Assembly (NCBI GenBank): GCA_008931825.1
Contig: QXVZ01029435.1
Location: 1 to 21,597 of the forward strand
Length of the DNA: 21,597 nt
From: Phallusia fumigata
Lineage: Eukaryota > Chordata > Ascidiacea > Phlebobranchia > Ascidiidae
Direction of reading: 5' to 3'
Shown: positions 1 through 7,726 of the stretch, in pieces
How the letters are laid out: each line of letters starts with the position of its first letter
Numbering within the stretch: position 1 is the stretch's first letter
Made by a program: the position numbers and the translations under genes
The notes under the pieces: model-generated
The model's database searches: none
What the model saw: only the letters and a program-made list of their open reading frames with translations
What the model was told of the DNA's origin: nothing

Positions 1-357
1 ACATCAAAACAGTGGTTGTCATCAGTGGCTAAAAATATTCACGCTGTTGGTGTAGTTTTGACCAACTTTGAAGTAACATCTTGCGTTTAGCCTACCAACG
101 ACGACAGTTCCAATGTAAGGTTAAGGGGTCGTTAAGTTTCGCAAAATAATTACTTTCAGAGGCACTAAGTTTGGACGCACGGCGCGATCATACCGTGCAC
201 CCCTGTTTCACTATATTCTTTTCCCACAAATTACCGACAGCATATGCATCAGTTAGAGCATCTGGGTCGCCACTGGCACCATATATGGGGTTTATTCTCT
301 CCTCGTTTTCATTCCTTGCATCTGTTCAGAAAATAATTTCTGACAAAGAGGGTTTCA

Positions 358-417
358 TTACGTCACACCACGGTACGTACCATCATCTTGTCTATCATCC
401 GCAGTGGAACGTTCGTT
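358..417 (-). pseudogene. Partial second copy of gene A's last exon
   Basis: Reading the minus strand from 417, this matches the last 20 codons or so of gene A's tail exon, including the TAA stop at 360-358, with a synonymous third-base change just before the stop. It lacks the first half of the exon and has no acceptor, so it cannot work on its own. Confidence 0.7.
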
Positions 418-681
418 NAAAAAGAAATATTCATGCTGTTGGTGTAGTTTTGACCAACTTTAAGTAACATCTTGCGTTTAGCCTACCAACGACGACAGTT
501 CCAATGTTGGGTTAAGGGGTCGTTAAGTTTCGCAAAATAATTACTTTCAGAGGCACTAAGTTTGGACGCACGGCGCGATCATACCGTGCACCCCTGTTTC
601 ACTCTATTCTTTTCCCACAAATTACCGACAGCATATGCATCAGTTAGAGCATCTGGGTCGCCACTGGCACCATATATCGGG

Positions 682-687
682 TTTATT
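682..687 (-). terminator. Poly(A) signal of gene A
   Basis: AATAAA on the minus strand lies 62 nt beyond the gene A stop. The duplicate copy has the same signal at 291-296. Confidence 0.6.
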
Positions 688-748
688 CTCTCCTCGTTTT
701 CATTCCTTGCATCTGTTCAGAAAATAATTTCAGACAAAGAGGGTTTCA

Positions 749-864
749 TTATGTCACACCACGGTACGTACAATAATCTTGTCTATCATCCGCAGTGGAA
801 CGTTCGTTGTCCTTTTCTTTGCAAAACGAATACAAATTAGAACACGAACAATGAGAGTCTTCAT
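749..864 (-). other. Gene A exon 13: cytoplasmic tail, stop codon
   Basis: A 71-bp intron (935-865) separates the TM exon from this last exon. Its acceptor TAG joins in phase 1 to a codon start giving DEDSHCSC, which lines up with DEPNSNHI at the same place in gene C. The tail is acidic and cysteine-rich, with tyrosines in NLYSF and DYCTYRGV. No strict ITIM or ITAM is present. The stop TAA is at 751-749. Without splicing, the frame would end at a TAG after about 20 residues. Confidence 0.75.
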
Positions 865-3800
865 CTACATGATAAAAACAGTCATCAGAAAATGAGTTTG
901 AAAAACTTTCAAACAAAAATGCAAGTGACACTGACCTGATTTATTTAAACACTTCCAACGTAACCAATACAATGCCACCCACAAAGTCATGAAGGCACAG
1001 GCTCCAACTACACTTGCAGCAATTATTACAGTTTGGTTTCCATTTCCACCACATGTATTTGACTCCTTGAATATTTCGAACTCAACAACAAGGTCATTAA
1101 AATCTTCAGTTGTTGATTTGATTCTTAACTCATAAACTTCTGCATCTGCACATGTCTAGGGAAATAATTCAATTTTTATTGAATGGCAGAGGAGTATCGC
1201 AAACAACAAACCTCCATTATAAAAATGAATGTCTTGGTTGTGTTATCCTTTTCATCAGTTGTTAAAATACAATCATCACAAATAACGATGGTGCCTACAA
1301 GTAAGAAAACCATAAAAACAAAAGTATCACATTGCATATGACATAAACACTTCTTACCATATTTAGTCAAAGTATATTGGAATGAAGGTGGGTTGGATGT
1401 AAACATAACAAAACAACTTCCATTCATCAGTTTGTCTGATTGACAATTTGTGTTATTTTCAATTTCTTCTGGCGAATCTAGGCAATATTTTGAATTTAAA
1501 TTTTTCTGTAAACTAGTTAAACCTTTTGGCACAGAAAACCTACAGGTCACATTTAAATAATATTCATTTGTGAAGTTTCCAAAAGCATCACTGGTTTTAC
1601 ACACATATATCCCCAAGTCCAGTCTGGTTAAATCAGTCAAACTCAAAACATTGTTGAAGGGATCAATTTCCCGCATCTGATCCGGAATTTGCCATTCAAA
1701 TTGTGTGTTGAGTTGAACAAAATAATCAACTGAGCAACTTAGTTCAACATTTTCTCCTGCTTTTACAGATGTGGTGTTTACAACAGGCCTAGTAACCTGG
1801 GATGACCCTGCAAAGAAAATTTGTTTTAGAAATTCTACCATAGCAATTAATTGATTAAAACAGCTTACTTTCTGTTACCACTGTAACATTAAGTTGTGAA
1901 ACGCTGCTGCCAGCAATGTTACTTGCATTACAGGAAACTGATGTTGTTTCTGTAAAGTTTTGGGACAACACACAAGAACTTTCACTTTCGTCAGTTTCTC
2001 CAATTTGAAATTTACACTCAGCTGGTGGATTTGCTTCACTTGAACAGTTTAAGGTTGCGTTTTGTTCTCCATCAAGAAAAACACCATATTCATTTTCAAT
2101 TGATAAATTACTTGAAGTAACAACTATCTTGCTGAGATTTGGTGGATCTGTAAAATTCGTTTCAATTAAAAGTTTAACAATTCATCATGACTTTTATCAC
2201 CCACAGAGGACATTAATGTGAATAGTGCTCTCCAAAAATGCAAATTGGTCTCCTGTATGACATGTATAATTGCCACTATCACTCTTTGAAATGCTGGTAA
2301 TGTTCAAAACTGGTTTTATCCAACCAAACTTTTGAGATTGTGTTGTTACATTCCATTGGAACGATGTATTGAGTTGGTTTTCGTATTCAACACTGCACTT
2401 TAGTACAACATTATCGCCTTGCATGATGATATCACCCCCAGAATTATCGATGTTTACTTTTCCTGTAATTATTTTGAAATATTTGACTAATATTCGAAAA
2501 AAGTCAACAGATGTAAACATCTCTTACTGCTTTCAACAACAGTTAACTGTAATTCTTCGGACTGGGCTATTCCAATGATATTTTCCACAAAACAAGAAAC
2601 ATTGTTTGAGAATGAAATAAGTTCAGTAATTTGGCAGTCAATATTATTGCTTCTCACATTTTTGCCATTGTGATAAATTGAACAGTTTGCCGATGGATTC
2701 GCATCATTCAAACAATGGAATGTAACATTTTGTACAGAGTTTAAAAGGAGGGATTTACCTGATTTTATTACATTTACTGATGAAGATATCAACATGTGCA
2801 CATTGTATGGCTGATCTATAGATATATGGTAAATATTCATTTACTAACGGGTTTGCACATGGTGTTAAGTTAGACTTACATTGCACATTAAGCATAATGA
2901 CTTGCGATCTTCCAAGTGCATTATCATATTCTGTGTATGGTGTCACAGCTTGACAGGAAACATTAAGATTGTTGTCTTCACGTGTTGGAATAAACGGCAC
3001 CAGAGTAGCCTGTGGCAAAGACAAATGTCCCAAACAACCAGAGGGGCATATTCCTTATTACCCAAAACAAATCTTTTAATGGATAAAGGTAAACAGAAAA
3101 TCAGGGGCAGCATTAGTTTTTGTGTACCTAGGGGCTAGATCACATCTGTGGTAAAAGCATTTGCATCCTGAGATGCAACTTAAAAGGTATATTAGAAAAA
3201 TTTCATTGCAAACTAGCCTTATACCTGGCAAAAAAATTAAACGGGATATCGCAGTATGGTGACAAGACAGGCACAAAAACCCTTATGCCGTGTATGTAGT
3301 GGTATCACTGTTAAACTTTAATAAGGGAATAACAAAAATAGATTGAACATCGCCCTTACTTTGGTGACATTTGCGTAAAGGTCTGTGCCCTTATAATAAA
3401 CTGTGTTGGATCCAACTGGATATTCATCAGTGTATTGGCAATCTAATATCAAAGTGTTGTTCTCTATGACAGTAGAGGATGCACCTACACTTCCATTTAT
3501 GTATAGTGATGCTGCTGGTGCTGCACAAAACAAACCCAATGTTATTTTAACAGTATACACCAACTTCACAAACGTAACTTACCAAACCAACATTCAACCA
3601 CATTTTCCCGATCCCATTGAGCAGTTGACAAACATTTTGTGTTGTTATTAGTAACTGGTGTTCCACTGTTTGTAAACAAACTTCCTTTGTTGGGACAATC
3701 AAATTTTCCTTGTGTGTCATAAAATCCATTTGGAGCAGATACAGAAACATTGAAGCTTAACGTTTTCTGGCATTCTGCAATAGATGAAGGTTAATTATTG

Positions 3801-6800
3801 CATTTATTTTAAAAGGCTTTTTATAAGTGTATTCGTGATTACAATAATCAAACCCGGCGCCCTTTTTCCGTTTGTGGTACCTTGTTATTAATTGCAGTAT
3901 GTTTGTGCTAAGTTCACCTCAAGGGTTAAGTTAAACAAAGGTCGATTGTTAATTCATTGGGCTAAAGTGTGCAACTTGAGTGTCTTGCACTAAACACTTA
4001 ACACAAGCAACGTGATGGGATTAGAACCCATCATCTTGCGCGCACAAGTGGGTTACCCTACAACAGGGGTACACAACCTGCGCCGTGCACATATGTATGT
4101 GAAAGCAAATGTAATGGCGGCCTTGCATTGCTTAAAACTCTTCGGCCGGTAAGAGAAAGGAGAAAAGAAATAACGTTATTCGGTCTGGACAATTTATTTA
4201 TTTCGGCATTTCGTTCCGGTACCGATATTTTTATTTCGTTCCGGTCTGACCGAAACAAAATTATAACGGTATTTTTTCGGTATTTCGGTCTGTGTTTCTT
4301 GTCATATCTAACTAACTGCAGGGTAAACAAGCTCTCAACCGAACAAAGTAAGCAAGTTGCAACACAAAAAGGTTGTTTTTTGGTGGCATTCGTGATCAAA
4401 CAGATGACTCCTGACAAACTGTCAGAGCATTTGAGTTAAATTAAACACAAGAATAATGTTAGGTATCAAACACAAAATTTCAGGAAACTCTTTCGGGTAT
4501 ATGTCAAAGCGAAATACCGGAATAAAAAATAGCGGTATTTCGTTCCGTTCCTGTATCCGTTCCTAGATTTTTTTATTTCGTTATTTCGTTCCGGTATTTC
4601 CTTCCGTTCCGTTCCGTTCCGTTATGAAACACTGGCAGAAAGAAACGATGATTACAAAGCAATTGTAATATATTTGGGTGTTTGCCAAGTTTCAAAACGC
4701 TGCACCAAATTGTCCTTAATCAACTTGTATTAAACTACAACAAAGCAATCATGTCAAGGATTAAAAAGAAAGGAACTAGCCTATCATGGCTGCATTTGTC
4801 TTTACGAATGTGACGTACCACGCTCCATTTGTGACCTTGGATTACATTTTAATGACATGCCGTTTTAGGAAACTGAAGTTTTTTTTACTTTACGCGCGCC
4901 ACTGTTGGTTTCTCATGCGTGTATTTATAGCCGCTGAATCTTGACTGCAGCAGTATAATCAAAGAAGAGTGTTGTTTTTTCATGTGAGTAAAAGGAAAAA
5001 CCACCCAACATGCTCTTACGGAAGGTTTCGTCAAGTGTGTTGGAACACTGCGACACGTCGATGTACATGTTTGTGACGTCACAATAGAGTGTGGTGACAT
5101 ACATCTAGCAGTTTTTGTAACTCGGCGCCTATGTGGCGGCCGTAGTTAAAATAAAGACTGTAATGAGACAGGCAGTAGCAAAAAGATTGTGCACCTCTGC
5201 CCTATAACCACCCCGTCTTTGCGGCTGAAAAGGTGGATGCATTGTCACGTGGTGTGGTTTAGTTTAGATCATGGTGATATTATGAATTTGATGTTTCGTT
5301 TTCGTGGAACTTTTTCATGACGTACCGAACCACTCATGTAAAATGCTGTTTATTTGTTTTTGTTGTTTATGGTTTGTTGTTACCAATGCCGCATGGCCCA
5401 GCGTGTAAAAGCCAAGTGGTTCTTGAGTTTTAAACACTGTGGTTCGGTGAATAATCTTTTATGTAAGGGTAGCAGAAAATAAAACTAGTCTCCTCGATGT
5501 CACGTAACGACCCATTGGACCGGACAAATAGCCCTTTAAGTATGTTGTCCATAGTTTCGATTGGCATGGAAACGTTGTGTTTGTATTCACTGATTGTTTT
5601 GCACGAGGTAAACAAATAATAGATCTCCGATGACGTTAGTTAAGTAGACCTTTTTATCGTAGTTCATTTTATTGTGTGTTGAGAGAAAATAGATGTTTGC
5701 GTACATACAATGGCAAGCCTAGTGCCGGGTCTTTCAATCTGTAAATTCATTCTATCAATTCATTCCAGCAATTCTACTGCATTTCGTGCTTTATTAGGCT
5801 TGATTGACTCTGATGGAATCAGTCTGTAATGAAGAAACTGAACAACTTTCTAAGTGAATCTGTTTCAAGTATATAGAACACGCAAGGCTACAAGGTGCCT
5901 GAAGAACAACAAAACGTTACAGTATCATCTGTGCAAGGTATCCTTATTCTGTTTAAGCATGTCTTATAGTGTTTTTAATCGCTTCATCTGTTTTAGTTCA
6001 TACTTTAGTTTCGGTGCGGTCTTTATGCTATTTTTTCGGGCGCGTTATTCTCCCTGTTTTATTCAGTCGTATCGGATCCAATGCATATGCAAGTGGGTTA
6101 ATTTCGTCATGTCAATGTGCTGCTTTGTGTTGGATATTAATTCACTTGAGTTAGTTGGTACCCACGCATTGTTAGCAAATTTGATCGTTAAATTGTAAGA
6201 TGACAGCAGGAATGAAAGAAACTACCTAAAACAATGAAATTGTTCGTGTAACTTTTTGTTCAAACAAGAAAACTTTCACATCAGTCGAAATCAGGAGAGC
6301 GCGGAATTTCGAACCCCATTATAAAAAATATGTTTTAGCCAGTGTTTCATGAAACTACACGTTTTTAGTTATCTGCTAGATATATTACTTGTGAACGATT
6401 GCACGAGTAAAATTTTCCGCATGCTCATACTGCGCATTTTTATCAACTGCCTTTTTTTCCATTTGCACGTTTTTGTCCGAATCAAATTGCCGATTCCGGC
6501 TTTGGCTTTTGTGGGTAAAAATGTTCGAATGTTGGAAATTTAACTTCGCGTACCAACGAGAAATAGTAACGCTTACCACAACATTTTGCAAACACTTACC
6601 TTTAATAGTAATATTCCTTGTCTGTGGGTCCATACTGATTGTGTTAACCTCAACAACGCTTTTGTCCAAAGTGAAATTCCTTGGCAATGTTACACCGAAT
6701 GTTGTATTGACGCAAGTTGCGTTCAATTCCAAAGTTGAATGCAATCCAGGTAAGTTGAATGATTTGTAAATGTATGTGCCACCCCAAACCCACTCGTAAG

Positions 6801-7399
6801 TGGCTATATAACTTGAATTGTCCTCAAACCAAACTGTCCAAAACACATCGCGAAAAATGTCTCCGCTTTTAAAACACTCACTGTACCAATACATCGAGCC
6901 ATTGTAGTTAGCCGCCCAAGTTGTTTGATTTGATTGCAAACTTGAGCCTAAGAGTTGTAAAAGCAATTGGCTTTTTAATTCTAAATGGCAATGTATGATG
7001 TAAACTACAAGGCAAATGCCTATAAATCTAAACACTTAAATTGTTATCTAACTGAACCACAGTAACGTATGCTATATTTTGCTACGATTCCTGTCGACGT
7101 TAAAAAACTCGTATTTCCATAAACTTCTTTCGGGTCGATAAAAGTCATGCGATGCCATAATATTTCGTTATATTGTGTTCCTGTAGTCTATGTGTCCACT
7201 ACAATAATTTCATTCTAATGCAAGCACAAACATTTCTAGAAATAATTACCTAACGAAAGTCTTTTTGTAAACTATACTTAATCATATTTTAACCAAACAG
7301 TTTTTACGTACCTTGACAACAAGAATATAACATACAGCAAAGGAAACACATAAAACAAAGCTTAAATCGTCGAATTTCATTTTGACTGATATCCTCCAT
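749..7399 (-). CDS. Gene A: multi-domain Ig/CCP type I membrane receptor, complete
   Basis: Thirteen exons read on the minus strand: 7399-7312, 6947-6600, 3774-3583, 3520-3360, 3009-2880, 2815-2528, 2462-2205, 2147-1869, 1807-1544, 1477-1358, 1294-1212, 1155-936 and 864-749. Every junction is GT-AG and the frame stays open, giving about 848 residues. Domains in order: signal peptide (1-29), N-terminal domain (30-145), CCP (146-209), Ig (210-306, two exons), four single-exon Ig domains (307-402, 403-488, 489-581, 582-669), a membrane-proximal beta-type domain over three exons (670-778), a TM helix (about 779-802) and a 38-residue tail. N-glycosylation sites (NxS/T) are dense, as expected for an ectodomain. 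Most borders are phase 1, which allows exon shuffling and skipping. Exon lengths match gene C exactly for eight exons, an independent check on the model. The role is probably cell-surface recognition; I know no named orthologue. Confidence 0.85.
936..1477 (-). other. Gene A exons 10-12: membrane-proximal domain and TM helix
   Basis: Exons 1477-1358, 1294-1212 and 1155-936 encode a domain with cysteines in NCQSD, GSCFV and CDDC, then YELRIKS and NDLVVEF strands, then a GGNGN hinge. The helix begins TVIIAASVVGA. Up to that point gene C is very close. Past SVVGA the two genes share almost nothing: A continues with bulky aromatic residues (LWVALYWLRW) and no charge inside the helix. The exon ends in phase 1 at a GTCAGT donor. 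Confidence 0.8.
1544..2815 (-). other. Gene A exons 6-9: four single-exon Ig domains in two similar pairs
   Basis: Exons 2815-2528, 2462-2205, 2147-1869 and 1807-1544 each encode one Ig-type domain and are phase 1 at both ends. The first and third share a pattern (cysteine, then DANPSANC or EANPPAEC, then SNNVSC or TTSVSC). The second and fourth share CSVEYENQLNTSFQW or CSVDYFVQLNTQFEW and end in SDSGNYTC or LDLGIYVC, a textbook Ig F-strand motif. This points to an old tandem duplication of a two-Ig cassette. The first pair is what gene C has lost. Confidence 0.8.
2880..3520 (-). other. Gene A exons 4-5: Ig domain split by a phase-0 intron
   Basis: Exon 3520-3360 carries the B-strand part (LILDCQYTDEYP) and exon 3009-2880 the F-strand part (LNVSCQAVTPY). 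Together they make one Ig-type domain of about 97 residues. The intron between them (3010-3359) is phase 0, unlike the phase-1 introns that separate domains, so the unit behaves as one module. Confidence 0.75.
3583..3774 (-). other. Gene A exon 3: CCP/sushi domain
   Basis: The exon is 192 nt, phase 1 at both ends, about 64 residues. Four cysteines (ECQK, FDCP, TKCL, VECW), GFYD before the second, and a tryptophan (AQWD) between the third and fourth fit the CCP/sushi pattern. Gene C has the same exon at the same length, with about 7 differing residues by eye. CCP modules occur in complement regulators and adhesion receptors. Confidence 0.8.
3960..4075 (-). mobile_element. tRNA-derived SINE fragment in gene A intron 2
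   Basis: On the minus strand a perfect T-arm-like hairpin, GATGGG-TTCTAAT-CCCATC, matches a pol III B box. It is followed by a tail with GTGTTTAGTGCAAGACA, which is also found in the SINE of gene C's matching intron. The A-box half is less clear. Ends are approximate. Confidence 0.6.
4144..4635. mobile_element. Repeat rich in TTCCG/CGGAA subterminal motifs
   Basis: This stretch repeats ATTTCGTTCCGGTA-like motifs on both strands and ends with a short TTCCG run (4593-4622) followed by ATGAAACACTG. Dense subterminal motifs and an end reading CAGTGTTTCAT on the other strand suggest a non-autonomous hAT-type element. I could not find a clean left end or target duplication. The ORFs inside are low-complexity by-products. 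Confidence 0.5.
4640..6599. other. Rest of gene A intron 2: no recognisable feature
   Basis: I see no exon with plausible splice sites, no structured RNA and no clear repeat here. The open frames are short and have compositions typical of intron sequence. Confidence 0.5.
6600..6947 (-). other. Gene A exon 2: N-terminal recognition-like domain
   Basis: This single 348-nt exon encodes about 116 residues, phase 1 at both ends. It starts near QTTWAANYNGSMYWY and contains two cysteines (in YSECF and in NATCVNTTF) with several NxS/T sites. It has a beta-rich look and could be a divergent V-type Ig domain, but it lacks a clear DxGxYxC signature, so I leave the fold open. It is nearly identical to gene C exon 2 apart from one patch at 6761-6803, and resembles the N-terminal domain of gene B in the order of its motifs. 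Confidence 0.75.
7312..7399 (-). other. Gene A exon 1: signal peptide
   Basis: The ATG at 7399 opens a 29-codon exon ending in phase 1 before the donor GTACGT. It has a polar start with an RRFK stretch, then a cysteine-rich hydrophobic core (LCFMCFLCCMLYSCC) and a QG cleavage-like end. The phase fits the next acceptor at 6948, which the ATG at 7380 (another frame, phase-0 donor) does not. A second in-frame ATG inside the core could also serve. The following intron, 6948-7311, shows no feature. Confidence 0.7.
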
Positions 7400-7726
7400 T
7401 GCATTCCAATGTAGACTACGCGCACGTTGCAGGTCGCGGATTAAGGAACATGTACTTTGAGAATCTAGACATCACGAATGTACGTTTTACTAGCCGACTA
7501 TGCAAACAGTCGCATCTCTGTTTGAATGTCGATTGGAGTCCAGCAACCCATAATGTGTTTCTGTCGCAAGAGAAGACTGGCGCACTTGCATTTGTACTGA
7601 GGATTTGTTAAATCGGTAAAGCGGGATAATAGAATATAATAATAGAAAACCACCACGAGCAATTTCAACTTGAATGTTCAACCTTTTGTAGTTTGAAGTG
7701 TAGAAGCAGTTAGCCGACGAATTAAA
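7400..7726. promoter_or_regulatory. Shared upstream region of divergent genes A and B
   Basis: Only 327 bp separate the start codons of gene A (leftward) and gene B (rightward), so both promoters must lie here or overlap the first exons. No convincing TATA box is visible. A TTTTGTAG at about 7686-7693, 33 nt before gene B's ATG, could be a trans-splice acceptor, since tunicates use spliced-leader trans-splicing; this is speculative. Confidence 0.5.

Larger units (their letters stand above)
33..808. repeat. Direct duplication of about 391 bp around an N
   Basis: Copy 1 (about 33-417) and copy 2 (about 425-808) differ at only a few positions and are separated by an ambiguous base at 418. The unit holds the end of gene A's last coding exon, its stop and its poly(A) signal. 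Copy 1 stops abruptly at the N, after the shared CGTTCGTT. It is either a real tandem duplication or two haplotypes joined in assembly; the N favours the latter. Confidence 0.85.

Noticed and set aside
171-840. Two similar plus-strand open frames of about 90 codons
   Set aside because: They are antisense to gene A's last exon and 3' region and look alike only because that region is duplicated.
4064-4090. CAGGGGTACACAACCTGCG as the left end of a hAT element
   Set aside because: It resembles Charlie-type ends, but no matching inverted end or target duplication was found.
5854-6198. A plus-strand frame of 114 codons with hydrophobic stretches in gene A intron 2
   Set aside because: Composition is that of AT-rich intron sequence, with no splice partners or repeated motifs.
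4624-6352. Inverted match ATGAAACACTG (4624) and CAGTGTTTCAT (6341) as ends of one element
   Set aside because: The orientation is outward for hAT ends, and the sequence between shows no subterminal similarity. It is more likely two separate ends or chance.
6385-7035. A continuous minus-strand frame from an ATG at 7035, with a hydrophobic start reading MFRFIGICLVVYIIHC, as the first exon of gene A
   Set aside because: The acceptor at 6948-6949 is aligned, in phase and position, with gene C's exon 2 acceptor, and a phase-1 signal-peptide exon exists at 7399-7312. The readthrough start stays a weak alternative.
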